Below, piece by piece: positions 20,624-33,160 of a stretch of DNA of 64,000 bases. This DNA comes from Cordia subcordata (Eukaryota; Streptophyta; Magnoliopsida; Boraginales; Cordiaceae), in NCBI GenBank assembly GCA_028554755.1, contig JAPTOF010000003.1:10886001-10950000 (forward strand), in the 5' to 3' direction. The number at the start of each line of letters is the position of its first letter. Position 1 is the first letter of the stretch. The notes under the pieces were generated by a model, which ran no database searches, was not told the origin of the DNA, and worked only from the letters and a program-made list of their open reading frames with translations. The translations under genes and the position numbers were made by a program.

Positions 20624-22923
20624 AAAGATCACAACTGCCAAACTATGTTCCCAAATGACTCAACCTGTATGGCAAACACTTTCTCCAAGAGTCATGTTTT
20701 TTGGGAACACATGGTTTTTCACCATAGTTATCTAATCTTCCTTCTAATGTCTCAGTATACAATCTTCCATTCTCTAAAAGATACTAGGATATGTGCAAAT
20801 GCACTAACCCAGGGACATCAATCCAATAATTCAACTAATATCTGCTATCCACACTTACTGCAAAAACAGATAACTTGGTCTAGTATTCAGCATGTATCCT
20901 ATAAAGTTCCTACTGTGCTAAAGTATAGAATGCTTTAGAACAACTTCTTTATTTCTCTGGGCATCAATCAACCCTAGATAAAGTCAATCTAATAGCTATG
21001 ACGTAAAAACACTCCTTTGGAATATTACATGCTGATCCATACAAAGACAAATTTAATATAGAAATGCGGGATAGAGTCAACCTTTACTCTATATTTGTTA
21101 TCTTCTTTATACACCCATGGTCCACAATATCTTGATTAAAACAAAGACTTGTTTCTCTGATCAGATTTGATGACATTTATTAGATGTTCACTTAAGCCTT
21201 TAAGAGGACTTCTTAACCTGCACAAGCCTCATGATCTCTATGTCTAGCAATGCACTTGTCTGGTTATGAATCTAGATGTCCTCATCAAACTTTTCACTCA
21301 AGAAAAGCTACCTAGACGAACGTCTATCATATCTCACTATCACTAAGACAAAAGATAGGAATGGAGGTACCTAATGGATCCTAGCATGGCTTCTGAATAG
21401 AAGGCTTACTCAGAATTGATCCCTTTTCTTTCTGAGTATAACCCCTCACTATCCAACCTTGCCATGAAGGCTTCAACCGTCCATCAGCTCCATTATCCTT
21501 CTTGTAGACCCAACTATATCTTACAAGTTTTACCCCTTTAGATACAACTATAAGAATCCAGACATAATTAGAGTAACAAACTCTAAATTTATTGCTATGC
21601 ATCAATGGCAAATATCTAAATCAGTAACAGCTTCATTGTGTCTAGTGAGAACCATAACCCAAAACTTTGGAAACTTGTTAAGAAGACTTTCCAAAGCATC
21701 TATAAGGTTACATGATAATCCTCTCACTATGATAAGACTACGGGTGTAATAGTGATAACATACAATGCTCTTCCCTTTTCAAGATCGTGCAGATTTATCT
21801 AAGACTGAAAAATCTCCTATAAAGCAATTCCAGAATTTGGAAAGTACTGAATCATACTATGGTTCTCTAAGTATCTAGCATAAATGCCAACTAGCATTTT
21901 TGCTCCACAAATTGATGTGTGATTCTACCTCTAATCCAAAAGAATATATCAAGAAACAACATATCTTTGACCTTTGGTTTTGCCTATCAAGGATACTCAA
22001 CACATTAGCTTTTATATTACAATATGGAACTAAGGTCAAACAAAATTTGTGCTACAACCACATTTCTTGTAATGTCCTATGTGTTGCCTTGAATGGTACC
22101 AAATAGAAGATGTAAAATGTTATCTCAAGATCACACTCCCACTAAAGACTTGCATAACATTAGATGATTACATCTGTATTCTTGAGCAATCTTTAGTAAA
22201 ACTAGTATTCAAAACCTTACGAACTAGTTAGCTCATGGAACCTCATACATTAATATGAACCAATTTCCAACACTCTCGGAACTTCTTGTCACCTAAAGAA
22301 GAATGGGCCTTTGCAAGTCGTCTTTTCCCATAGACAAAACCATTAGAAGTTATATCTTTGAGATCTAGGATGCTATGAAGCTTATCCTCAACTAACTTTT
22401 TACCATGCTCGTAGACTAGATCAGAAGTCATGACTTTAAGATCTAAGTAGATACAAAGCTAAAACTCAACCAACTTCTTATCTAGCCTAAGATGAAAAGG
22501 TCTTATGCATGAATGTATCCAAAGTGTTATTGGATGGAGAAATTATCCTTCCATGGATTAAACTTTTCTTTATATTATTTAGTGATAATATAACAGGATA
22601 TTGTTAAACCATTATATATTCTACCAAACAACAAACGTTTCTATATCTACTGATATTGAAACCATAACAGAAATACGATGTCCACGATGTCTAGAACAAA
22701 GTTCTTTCACTTGTTTGAAACATAAATATTAACATGAATATTTAAACACTATGTGACTTTCACTTTGTTTCACTACATACTCTAAAAGTAAAGCTTTCTT
22801 AATTGTTACCCACATCTCTTGAAACCTGTGCTAGAAATAGTAGTTATGGTTACTGGCGCAGAGCCTACTAACAAGTAGGACCAACTACCACAAGGGTTTC
22901 ACCGTGAGAAGTGAAGTTTATAT
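20624..22923 (-). pseudogene. Element H copia pol remnants (integrase and RT pieces)
   Basis: Readable pieces on the minus strand: 22431-22243 resembles the pre-integrase to integrase start (GKRRLAKAHSS, then WKLVHINV, where the copia family has an LVHTD-type first catalytic Asp). 21611-21381 resembles the RT N-terminal region (SWVYKKDNGADGRLK, then VRGYTQKEKG). The order integrase before RT is the copia order. The remainder is too decayed to assign. Stops occur every few tens of codons. Confidence 0.6.
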
Positions 22924-22928
22924 CTTTT
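22924..22928. repeat. Target site duplication of element F, left copy (CTTTT)
   Basis: CTTTT here against CTTTC at 57618-57622, one transition apart, flanking element F. Confidence 0.55.
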
Positions 22929-23439
22929 TTATGTGTCTTTAGTGTACAAGCCTTAAAAGACCCACAAGCACACGTATCGGTGCAATATAGTGTATGTAAA
23001 TGTGGGTGTTGAACCACAGGGAGGTTAATGCATAGAAGGAATCCTATGCGTATGTGCTCTAGTGAAACCTAAAAAGAAACCTAAACTAAACTTTTCTTTG
23101 TACTTCTTGGATTTTAGGGAGCTAAGAAGGAAATAAAAGGATAACACTATGAATGCTAGAAAGGAAAAATATGAACTAAGCTAATCTAGGGGATTAAAAC
23201 AATGGAAAGTGACAGCATGCGAATCGATGACTTCCTACCTTTTTGCTATAGGATTCGGGGATTGGCATACATAAGGGAATACTCTAATACTAGGCCACTA
23301 GCTAGTATCCTAATTACACCTTTGGACTTGATGCGAGTCCATCCCTAATCGTGCACACTTAGACCTACGGCGTTTCCTTAAGTACCTAAGGCCATAGGAG
23401 GGATTAGAAAGCCACCTAGGTGTCCTAGAACAAACCTAG
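22929..23439 (-). repeat. Element F 3' LTR, left part
   Basis: Matches the left end of the 5' LTR (55754 onward: ACAAGCC/CCAAGCC, then TTAAAAGACC). The first 16 bases align to TGATATGTTTCTAGTG with the G of TG mutated to T. Element G begins at 23440 and the LTR resumes at 35984. Confidence 0.75.
23435..23439. repeat. Target site duplication CCTAG, left copy (element G)
   Basis: CCTAG repeated exactly at 35979-35983 on the other side of element G, within the LTR of F. Confidence 0.9.
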
Positions 23440-23723
23440 TGATGTGTTGTGTTTTTGTTGTTATTTAGCTATATTTAAGAGGTATTTAGTGCTCTAAAAG
23501 ATGCATTAGTGTAGTACTTTTGATAAGAATAGGCTTAAGTGTAAACAAATATACATATTGAGTTTGAGAGACAAATTGCTACACTAATTGTTTGTTTTTA
23601 ATGATTTAAGTGAACTTTGGGTCAAGATCGAGATTGAACGATCATAAGTGATGAAGATGGGAGATGTATGGGTCAAAATAAGAAGATCGAAGGCCGAAAA
23701 GACAAAGAATGGAGGAAGGAAGT

Positions 23724-23880
23724 CAGCCGGACGACCTAAGGGAAAGAGCTGGTCGACCGGCTAGGTCAACCGGCCACTCTAGATAGGTGCTAAAAATAGC
23801 CGGACAACCACCCCTCTAGAGCCGGTTAACCGTCACCACCAAAAAGCCAGTTGAGTTAGGAGAGCTGGTCGACCAGCAGT
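23724..23880 (+). promoter_or_regulatory. GGTCGACC palindrome array upstream of TATA, element G
   Basis: Roughly seven sites in 160 bp: CCGGACGACC, CTGGTCGACCGG, AGGTCAACCGG, CCGGACAACC, CCGGTTAACCG, CCAGTTGAG and CTGGTCGACCAG. The last lies about 20 bp upstream of the TATA box. Similar arrays lie in the same place in the LTRs of A, D, F and K and in the 3' LTR of G (34398-34560). Confidence 0.55.
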
Positions 23881-23895
23881 TCGTGAAAAAGCCAA

Positions 23896-23903
23896 TATAA
23901 AAG
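23896..23903 (+). promoter_or_regulatory. TATA box of element G 5' LTR
   Basis: TATAAAAG in the context CCAATATAAAAGCCC; the 3' LTR has the same box at 34573-34580. Confidence 0.65.
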
Positions 23904-25305
23904 CCCAGTTTTCAGAGTAAAAGGGGGATCTTTTTGAGAATTCTAGGGAGGATCTTTACACACCCATCACACACACACACACACTTAACCCTAGTCTTCA
24001 CCCACATCACACATACTCTCTCACACATTTCATCACCTTGAAGTAAGAAGATTTTGAGGGTTTCAAACATTTGGATTCAAGTTCGCTCAAGAGCTTTGTG
24101 CATGATTAGCTAGGATGAAAGGGAAGCTTCAAAAACTCTCTTTCATTCTATCTCTTATTATGATTGAGTAGACTTATGTAGGGTGATTTAACTTATTTAA
24201 TGGGCTAGCTATATACTTTTATGATATGGGATTAAATGGCTGAATATATACATGTTGGATTTTCTTGTTCAAATGGTTATTTTCTCACTCATGTCTAAGT
24301 GTTTGATTAAATGGCTAAATAAGTAACATGTGTATAAATTGAAGTCTATTTATTACCAAACACATCTAATCCATGCTATAATCATGTCTATGTGTTTATA
24401 TGTGGACGCTATAAAGTGGGTAATGCTTATATTCATGTTTATGTGTATATTTGCATGCCTAGTAGTGGATATGACTTCAATAATGAATACATGTTGGTTG
24501 TTAATTGCTTCTAGTGGTGTAATCCAAGCATAACGATGTTTGGTAGTTGAATAGATTCATTTATTCATGAACACCTTGGCCAAGAACATGTAAGAATGTG
24601 CTATCAAGTCAAATCTTGGTACAGTGACCTTAGAATGACAGTAAGCAATTTAGGGCTAGCCTAGGCCGAGTCTCCTTTGGCTTTAAATCCAGCCAGTAGG
24701 TTTCAGAATAGGTCTAGTCGACCTTAGCAATGCTAGGTCTTGGCTTTAAATCCAGCCAATGATTTAGGTACTAGGGTAGGCTCATTCTACGTCACCTAGG
24801 AAGCTAATTGGTTACTTTTAAGGCCCTAGGTCATAAGGACCACGCCGTAGCTCTAGAAGGCACTGCTTAGGGACAGACCCACACTGAGTCCTAGGGGGAA
24901 ATTAAGACACTAATTTAGCAACAGGGACAAGAGCAATTATGAAAACAAGCCATCATTCTTTAATCCCATAGCATTTGAGTAGACAATCACCCATTCATAA
25001 GTTGAAGTCACCCTAATCTCTTTCAATTTGTTAGTCTTTCTAGATTAATTTGTTTCCCACTTTCCATTCCCTTAAGTTAATTTAATTCGTTTTAGTTAGA
25101 GCTCCCAACCATAAAAAATCCAAAATCCCAAAAATAGATTGTTTAGGTTTCTTTTTTATGCACACTCTAGAACACACACGAAGAAACTATCTCCCAACAT
25201 AGCCCCCCTATGAAATTGACCCCGCACTTGCATACACTTTGTTGCACTGATCCGTGCGCTTGTGGGTCTTTAGAGCTTGTACTCGAGAGACACATACTAA
25301 GTTCT

Positions 25306-25323
25306 TGGCGCCGTTGCCGGGGA
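25306..25323 (+). other. Element G primer binding site (tRNA-Asp), intact
   Basis: TGGCGCCGTTGCCGGGGA, a perfect 18-base complement to the 3' end of plant tRNA-Asp(GTC), 6 bases after the LTR. This primer is typical of Athila and related gypsy elements. Confidence 0.9.
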
Positions 25324-25579
25324 GGCATGATGGTTTGCATTCTTTGTTTATGTGTTTTGGTAGTTGCTTTTCTTACTTTCTTGGTTTTCTTTTATAGTTT
25401 GTTTAGTTTTCACTTATCTTGTTTATTGTTTATATTATCTTGTTTTGATCCTTGCTTATCTATTTCAACTTTTGTCTTTATTTTTAGTAGACTTTATAGG
25501 ATTGTGGTTTATTTACTGTAGTTTTAGGAATCTTGAAGCTTTTAAGGGTTGAAGTGGCCGGAGTTAGGATAGTTTGTGC

Positions 25580-27500
25580 ATGCTTGGTAGGAGATCCCTT
25601 AGAAATCCCCTAGTTCCTCTTAATCCCGAACCCAATAGAATTGCAAGACATTTTAGGAATTTAGGAGATCTTCTTAAGGAATGGCCAATCCTAATCATCC
25701 TCTTAATGCTCCCAATCCCCCAATGAATCCCATTCCACCTCATGGTCACCTTAGGCATCAAGCCCAAGATCATTTCAGACGAGAGCCCCGTAGACCGGAT
25801 CCACCCATGGATGAGGAACCCACTCTTAGGCAATTCTTTCTTCCCGAAGCCTTTGAGCCTAATTTGGTTATTCAAATTTTGGGTTTGGCTGAGACGAACT
25901 TCGAGATTAAGCCTAATATGTTGGCTATGCTTCCTTCCTTTTATGGGAAAAGCAATGATAGTCCTCTAAATCATATCGCTGATGTTGTTGAGATGAGTTC
26001 CACTCTCCATATCCCCAATGTCTCCTAAGAGGTCATATGTCTAAGATTGTTTCCTTTCTCTCTTAAGGACAAGGCTAGGACTTGGTTGCATTCCTTACCT
26101 AACGGTTGCATTACTACATGGGCTGAGCTTCAATCTAAGTTCTTTCAAAAATTTTATCCCCATGGCCAAGACGGCCGACCTTAGGACCGCCATTATGACT
26201 TTCTCCCAACATGACCTAGAATCCTTTCATAAGGCTTGGAAGAGATTCAAGGATCTTCTTAGACAATGTCCACACCACGGGTACGGTAATCATGACCTAA
26301 TACAATACTTCTTTCGAGGTTTAAATGAACAAAATAGGATGATGGTCAATGCCACCTCTGGTGGTGGCTTCTATCTTTTGGGACCAACCGAGGCGTGGGA
26401 CAAAATTGAAATAATGGCTGAAAATTCTTTTCAAAATTTTTCCATGGAAAGATCTAGTCAGGAAGGTAACAAGAGAAGTGTTAGTGAGGTTAGAGTTTCT
26501 TTAGATTTACCCGCTAATGTTGAGGCTTTGACAAATAACCTAGATCAATTCATTTCTTTGTCTTTTTCATTCTAAGGTCATAGGACTAGTTCTATAGGTT
26601 CTTCCTCCACCCCTTTAGTTGTTGAAGTTTGTGCATTGTATTCCGAGTCATCTCATGAGACTATAGCTTGCCCTTTAGCATCTCAATTTCCTAAATTGAT
26701 GAAAGAGCAAGAGTGTGCCATACAAGGTTATTCTCGTGAGTACAACCCATACTCGAACACATACAATCCAGGATGGAGGGACAACCCGAACTTTTCTTGG
26801 AGACAAGGCTAGCATGAGTCTAGTTTATATCCTCAAGTTTCACCTCAACAGCGACCCTGTCCTTAATATCCCCCAGGTTTCGATCATGTTAATTAGCCCC
26901 GACTCACTAGTGCTCCTCAACCACAGGCTTTACTTGCTCCCTCTAGTAGCCAATCTCCTAGTAATGACATGATGAAGATAATGCAGTTCATTCAGAACCA
27001 GCAACAGGAATTGATAGAAAATAGGTAGCAAATGGCGGGGTTTGAGGCACGGTTAGGATATATTGCTAGTCAATTGAGCGTTAGAGACCCTGGGAAATTG
27101 CCTTCTCAGCCGGAGCTGAATCCTAGAGTTTACTCTTATTCCTCCATCGATAGCACTTATCCCCTTCAGGCCTAGGCTAAGGCCGTCACCACTCTTAGGA
27201 GTGTTAGGGTAGTGGATAATAGGGTAGGAGTTGACTTTGTAGTGCCTGCACCAAGTGGTCCATTTGAGTCTAGAGCACCACATAGTAACCCTGTTGAGGG
27301 AAAGTTTAGAGAGGGTCCTGCTGAGAGAGATGAGCCCATTAGATACCATGGAAAGAGTAGTACTTCCCATCTACATAGGGAGAGAAGGGATCCCTTTGAT
27401 GATTCCCATGTGTCTAGAGGTGTTTAACCTAGAGTTCCCTTTCTATCAGCCTTAGAGAGGCCTATACCTAGTGAGGATTCTAGGTTCTTCAAGGTTTTAG
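25580..27500 (+). pseudogene. Element G Athila-type Gag
   Basis: ATG at 25580 (MLGRRSLRN); a 1-nt deletion near 25678 shifts the frame. The open frame 25681-26028 carries TLRQFFLPEAFEPN and KPNMLAMLPSFYGKS. TAA at 26026, then a frameshift near 26158, then 26162-26575 with the hallmark Gag helices (KAWKRFKDLLRQCPHHG, RGLNEQNR). A CCHC knuckle region (26630-26671) keeps Cys, His and last Cys but has Tyr at the second Cys. A YNPGWRDNPNFSW box follows near 26755-26805, then a Gln-rich segment. Gag forms the particle and packages RNA. At least six stops make it non-functional. Confidence 0.8.
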
Positions 27501-28369
27501 AGCATCTTAAAGACCTAAAGGTCAATCTTTCTTTGATAGATGCGATCCTTTCCATCCCCTTCTATTCTAAGTTATTTAAGGATCTTTGTACAAGGAAACG
27601 TAGGTCATTGAACATTCCTAAGAAGGTGAGGCTTACGGAGAAAGTGAGCAGTATTTGTACTTTGGGCCTCCCGCCCAAGATGAGTCACCTTGGAGCCTTC
27701 ACCATTCCTTGTAGGATCCGTGAGAGCCAGATTGATCACGCCTTGTTAGATTTAGGATCTTGTGTCAATGTCATTCCCTACGCCGTCTATCAGTAGCTAG
27801 GTCTAGGTGAGCTGTCCCCTACGCATGTTACTCTTCAGCTAGCTAATAAGTCCGAGCGTAGACCTAGGGGTGTGATAGAGGACGTTATGGTCCAAGTAGG
27901 TGAGTTTATGTACCCTGTTGACTTCGTAGTGTTAGATATGGATTCAGGACATGACTCTAGACATTCTACAACCATTCTTCTAGGTCGCCCCTTCCTTGCC
28001 ATCGCAGATGCTATTATCCATTATAGGTCGGGGTTATTAGAGATGAAATTTGGGAATTTGAGGTCCACCATGAACGTTGCCGAGGCGGTGAATACATCTA
28101 GTATAGGAGGAAGAGATGATGGAGAAGAGTGCTTTAGGGTGGATGTGATTGATTCGAGTGTCGAGGACCTTATAGAGAGGACTATGACTAATGGAGAAGA
28201 ATTGAGGAAATTTGAGGAATTGTTTTCTAACTTTGATTTGGAGACCTTAGAGCGAAAATGTGTAGCTTCTACTTCCTTAAGTGAGAGCACTTTGATTGAT
28301 GAGTCACTTGAGGCTAATCTTTCTAGTCTTGATTCTAGTGGCGTCCCCATTAATGATGTTAAAGATAAG
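27500..28369 (+). pseudogene. Element G aspartic protease and linker
   Basis: HALLDLGSCVNVIP near 27738-27780 is the active-site region; the Athila lineage uses Asp-Leu-Gly rather than Asp-Thr-Gly. Before it lie VLEHLKDLKVNL and KKVRLTEKVSS. The second half (27872-28384) has the VLDMDSGHDSR and LLGRPFLAIADAIIH stretches typical of the protease fold end. One stop follows AVYQ at 27794-27796. The enzyme would cleave the Gag-Pol polyprotein. The frame runs straight into the solo LTR insertion at 28375. Confidence 0.75.
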
Positions 28370-28374
28370 TCCCC

Positions 28375-30262
28375 TGCTAGGATTAGTATGCCCTAAAGCT
28401 CACTTGTAAATGACATTTTGGATGCTAAACAATGTATAATCATTTTTGTTATATGGAATTATGAGTTTCTTTTATATTATCTCTGTTATGATTTATTGAT
28501 GCATGTGTAAAGGCCCCTTGACTTAAACTAATGACTTGGGTGCGCAGTGAGGCTGGCCACACAGTAGGCCCAAGTCTAGATTTAGTCACGTCATAAATTG
28601 AGTCCGTAACCAAATCATAGTGTTGGGCACTCTACCTGGATAAGGTTATATTGAGCAAGTCTCCTCATTGAGGGTGATCTACCTAGGTCATTGGAGGACC
28701 TTTCGGATTTGTCTCGATAGTACGTGTGTCACGTATTGAACAGGACCATTGTGAGTATGTTTTCTAGAGACGTACTATCAAAGAAAGAAAACAAGATACT
28801 TGCTGCTACTAAATGATCATTGCTCTTAATCTTGAGCATATATGGATGAACTAATGAAGTTAGGGTTTGGTAATTTGATTCACTATGGGTGAGATCTTAC
28901 TTTATTAAGATCAACAGCCTTGTGCATTGAATGCTAAGTTCTAATTAATTGTAACATGCATATGCAATATGGAATCTATGTGCCCCCTTTGGGATTGTCC
29001 AAATTTATCATCCGAATCTAGATCTAGTGATACTACCTTTATAGGTGTATTGGTCATATGGCTTGAGGGTCACTCCCAAGATCAAGAGATTCCATGACCA
29101 AGGATGGTTGGCAAAAGGACAAGAAGCCCAACGGAATAGATGTAGCTAAAGAGGTGATAGTACAAAGGCCAAAGGACCGGCTTTAGCTACGGGTATACAT
29201 AGAGGGGCATTATGGTCAGTTACTTAGTAGGTCAAAGACAAAGTTCACATTCTTTTGTGATAAACTTAATAGCAATTATTCTTGGAGTGCAACTTTGATC
29301 TTATGGTGGAATAGATCGGAGTTAAAAATAATTATTACGTCGTCTAAATCGGGCAAGGACATTTTTAATTATTTTTGGAAACCAAGGTTAATTGTGTCTT
29401 TTTGGTCCCTTCCCTAGTTAAAATGACTTTGTGAGAGTAATTTTGAAAGAGCAAATTTCATATTGTGGTAGTAGCTTTTTTGGGCCAAAGCTTAGAATTG
29501 GGTTTGGGCTTTCTTTAAAGTCCAAGATAACCTAATTGGGCTAGGATGGTTTCCTATTGGGCTTGGGCCTCCACATGGATTATGGACTATGTGTTGGACT
29601 TAGATAATGGGCTTGGCCTAAGTCTTCCAAGACAAGTGGACAACTTGCAAAATACTACAAGAACAAGTGGACAACTTGCACAAGTCTTCCAAGACAAGTT
29701 AATAAGTTGCATAAAAGAAATACTACATGGAAATTTTCTCCCACATTGAAAGATTAGCAACTTTGGGTGCCAAGGTTCTGTCTATAAATAGACAAGACCT
29801 TACACCTTTTATGCAATCCACTTTGTAGTTGATTTTTTCCTGTTTGGCAAGAAAATACTACAACACATAGTACACACTTATTGTGTGATTTTTGCTCTAG
29901 TTTTTCAAGAGAATATTACTTTGCTTCTTCCTACACAAGAGGCTATTCTCTCAAGACAAGTCTCTTTAATCATAGGGAAGAAGACTAGGGAGTTGCCTAT
30001 TACAACACCTTTATAGTAAAATTTTTGGCGGCCTTGTTCATGAACGGGAACAAAGCTCGTGACGGTTTTAGCTTCATCAAAGGCTCCACGCTTCGAGAGG
30101 TTAGCTTTACATATTTTGCAAGTATTAGTTATATTCTATATGTTCTTAAGCATGTTCTTGTGTGTGTTATATGGTTATTTTATTTTCCTAGCATGTTTTC
30201 TTGGTAGAATTTTTTGAAAATATGGACTAGAATACATCACACTTAATAATATCAATCCTACA
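28375..30262 (+). mobile_element. Copia solo LTR in element G (same family as element E)
   Basis: TGCTAGGATTAGTATGCCC start and AATCCTACA end, flanked by a perfect 5-bp duplication TCCCC (28370-28374 and 30263-30267). It aligns throughout with the LTRs of element E (42142 and 51243). TATA box TATAAATA at 29783-29790. No internal copia sequence, so it is a solo LTR left by LTR-LTR recombination. It splits the Pro-RT linker of G; the bases on either side join without loss. Confidence 0.9.
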
Positions 30263-31100
30263 TCCCCTTGGTTGAGCCTAGCCCTTCTTTAGAGCTTAAA
30301 CCCCTTCCCGATCATTTGAAATATGCATTCCTGGGCCCTAGTGAGACCTTTTTGGTCATTATAGCTTTCGATCTTTCTAGTAAGCATGAGGAGCATCTCT
30401 TAGAGGTTCTTAGGAAACATAGGAAGGATATAGGGTGGAAAATTGATGATTTAAGAGGTATAGACCCTTTGGTTTGCATGCATCGTATTCATCTTGAGGA
30501 TGGAGCCATTCTTTCTAGGGAGATGCAAAGGGGACTAAGCCCACACATGAGCAAAGTAGTTAAGAAAGAGATCATTAAGCTTTTAGATGCAGGCATCATT
30601 TATTCGATCTCCGATAGTGAGTGGGTTAACCCAGTTCAAGTCGTCCCTAAGAAGTCCGAGATCATGGTTATTAAGAATGAGAGAGAAGAGCTTATCCCTG
30701 CACGCACTCCCACGGGATGGAGAGTTTGTATTGATTATAGGAAGCTCAACTCCAAAACTAGTAAGGATCATTTCCCATTACCTTTTCTAGACCAAATCTT
30801 AGATAGAGTAGTTGGGCATAGCTACTATTGTTTTCTAGATGGCTATTCGAGTTATAATTAGATCCCCGTGTTTCCTGAGGACCAAGAAAAGACCACCTTT
30901 ACTTGTCCTTATGGCACTTTTGCCTATAGAAGAATGCCCTTTGGTCTTTGTAATGCCCCAGCGACTTTTCAGAGGAGTATGATGCTCATTTTTAGTGACA
31001 TGATTGAGAGGCATTTAAAGATATTTATGGATGATTTCTCAGTCTTTGGTGATAGTTTTGATGAGTGCTTGAGTCACTTCTCTTAGTTTTAGACTAATGT
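30263..31100 (+). pseudogene. Element G reverse transcriptase
   Basis: Open from 30268 to 30861 and 30868 to 31086, separated by a TAG. Visible blocks: KKEIIKLLDAGIIY, WVNPVQVVPKK, GWRVCIDYRKLN, FPLPFLDQIL, YYCFLDGYSSYN, TFTCPYGTFAYRRMPFGLCN, and FMDDFSVFG with the catalytic Asp pair. This is a close Athila-type RT. It would copy the RNA genome into cDNA in the particle. The stop at 30862 replaces the codon after YSSYN. Confidence 0.85.
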
Positions 31101-31810
31101 GTGGAGAAGAATCTAGTGTTGAGTTAGGAAAAATCCCATTTCATGGTACAACAAGGGATAATGTGAGGTCATGTAGCTTTATCTAGTGGTATTCAAGTTG
31201 ACCCAGCTAAGGTAGAATTAATTGAGAAGTACGGATTTCTAAGTGTGTCAAGGATATTAAATCTTTTCTAAGACATGCAGGATTCTACCGTAGATTCATT
31301 AATGATTTTAGCCATATTGCACGTCCCTTGTCTAGGCTTCTAGCATAAGATGTCCCTTTTGACTTTGATGATGAGTGTGTTAGGGCTTTCAATAGGCTTA
31401 AATCCTTATTGTCTACATCCCTGATTATCCAACCACCTGACTATAGTCTCCCATTTGAGGTTATGTGTGATGCATCCAATTATGCGATGGAGCTATTTTA
31501 GGTCAAAGGAAGGATAAGTTGCCCATGTTGTGTACTATGCTAGCAAGACTCTTGATGAAGCCTAAAAGAACTATATCACCACAGAAAAAGAGCTTCTAGC
31601 ATAGTCTTCGCCCTTGACAAGTTTAGGTCGTACATCCTAGGGTCTAAGGTGATTGTATGCACCGATCATGTGGCATTGAAGTATTTGTTGTCTAAGAAAG
31701 AATGAAAGCCCCACTTGATTAGGTGGCTGCTCCTCTTTCAAGAGTTTGACATAGAAATCCGTGATAAAAAGGGTAGAGAAAATTTAGTTGTGGATCATCT
31801 TTCCCGTCTT
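31101..31810 (+). pseudogene. Element G RT end and RNase H
   Basis: Fragments in changing frames: a KCVKDIKSFLRHAGFYRRFI thumb/connection segment (31240-31300), FEVMCDASNYA (31455-31490, first catalytic Asp of RNase H), [15 protein letters not shown] and CTDHVALKYLLSKK (31605-31700), then [20 protein letters not shown] (31748-31806). RNase H degrades the RNA strand after copying. Several stops and frameshifts. Confidence 0.75.
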
Positions 31811-32980
31811 GTTAGCGAGTCTTCTAGTGATCTATCCCCTTTTCATGATTCATTTCCTGATAAGCAATTGTTTGTCGTTTCTCATCACACACCATGGTTT
31901 GCTCATATTGTCAATTATCTTGCCACTGGGTATTTTCCTTCCTATTGGGAGAAAAGAGCAAAAAAAATAGGTTCCTAACACAAGTTAGGCATTTCTTTTA
32001 GGAGGACCCCTATCTTTTTAAAGTTTTTGTGGATCAAATGATTCACCAATGTGTGGCCAAGGACGAGTTTGAGAGTGTTTTAAGCATGTGTCATGATGAG
32101 GGGTGTGGGGTCATGCTAGTGGGAAGAAGATCGCTGCGAAAGTCTTGCAATGTGGACTATTTTGGCCTACTCTATTTAGGGATGCCTAAGAGTGTTGTAA
32201 AAAGTGTTTTAGATGTCAACAATCAGGGTCCATCTCTAGGAGAAACATGATGCCTTTATCCCCTATTCTTCCATGTGAGTTATTTGATGTTTGGGGTATA
32301 GATTTAATGGGTCCATTTCCACCTTTCTTTGGGTACCAATACATTTTAGTGGCTATTGATTATGTGTCCAAATGGGTTAAGGCAATTCCCACATGCATTA
32401 ATGACCATAGGGTAGTGGTTAAATTCATTAAGGAGAATATTTTCTCTAGATTTAGAGTCCCTAAGGTCTTAATTAGTGATGGGGGTTTGCATTTTCACCA
32501 TAAGACTTTAGAGGCCTTGTTGAGAACATATTCGGTCACCCATAAGGTAGCTACTCCTTATCATCTGCAAACTAGTAGACAAGTAGAGGTGTCCAATTAG
32601 GAGATCAAGCACATTTTAGAGAAAACGGTTAGGCTTGATAGGAGAGATTGGTCTATTAGGCTAAATAATGCTTTGTGGGCCTACCGTACCGCCTTTAAGA
32701 CTCCTATTGGTATGTCTCCGTATAGATTGGTTTATGGGAAAGCTTGTCACTTACCGGTAGAACTAGAGCATAGAGCTTATTGGGCAATCAAAGCCTTAAA
32801 TTTTGACTTGGCAAGAGTGCATGAGAAAAGGAAGCTAGACCTAGCGGAATTGGAAGAGCTTAGATTTGAGGCATATGAGAACGCTAAACTTTATAAGGAT
32901 AGGATGAAGAGAATTCATCATAAACACATTATTAAAAAATCAGTCTCTCCTTCTGATAAAGTTTGGTTGTTTAACTCATG
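31811..32980 (+). pseudogene. Element G integrase
   Basis: The HHCC-like zinc domain begins near 32029 (MIHQCV...MCHDEGCG). The core domain lies in 32247-32600: DVWGIDLMGPFP (first Asp), VLISDGGLHF (second Asp), then RQVEVSN with the catalytic Glu, followed by a TAG at 32598. The C-terminal region 32673-32981 has [29 protein letters not shown], a typical Athila stretch. Further homology to about 33160 (DGPYEV, LKDGRELTVNGQ) includes the C-terminal tail in a broken frame. Integrase inserts the cDNA into the genome. Confidence 0.8.
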
Positions 32981-33160
32981 ATTGAAACTCTTTCCAGGAA
33001 AGCTCAAGACAAGATAGGATGGTCCATATGAGGTGATGCTTGTCTATCCTTTCGGAGCAGTCAAGATCAAAGACTTGAAGGATGGCCGAGAGTTAACGGT
33101 GAATGGGCAATGCCTGAAGCATGCATATGATCTGAGCATGGCTCGTGTGAAGGCTTTAAT

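Larger units (their letters stand above)
23440..25299 (+). repeat. Element G 5' LTR
   Basis: Opens TGATGTG and ends ACTA (3' LTR ends ACCA, so the terminal CA is mutated by a C-to-T change). It holds a palindrome array (23724-23880), a TATAAAAG box (23896-23903), a CA run near 23972, and two hairpin motifs (24677-24696 and 24740-24759). Confidence 0.9.

Noticed and set aside
20645..20938. 97-codon open frame on the plus strand
   Set aside because: It is antisense to the copia pol remnant of H and has no recognisable features.
25210..25552. Small hydrophobic open frames after the primer site of G
   Set aside because: They start in the LTR, run over the primer site and lie in T-rich leader DNA. 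No counterpart in F or A.
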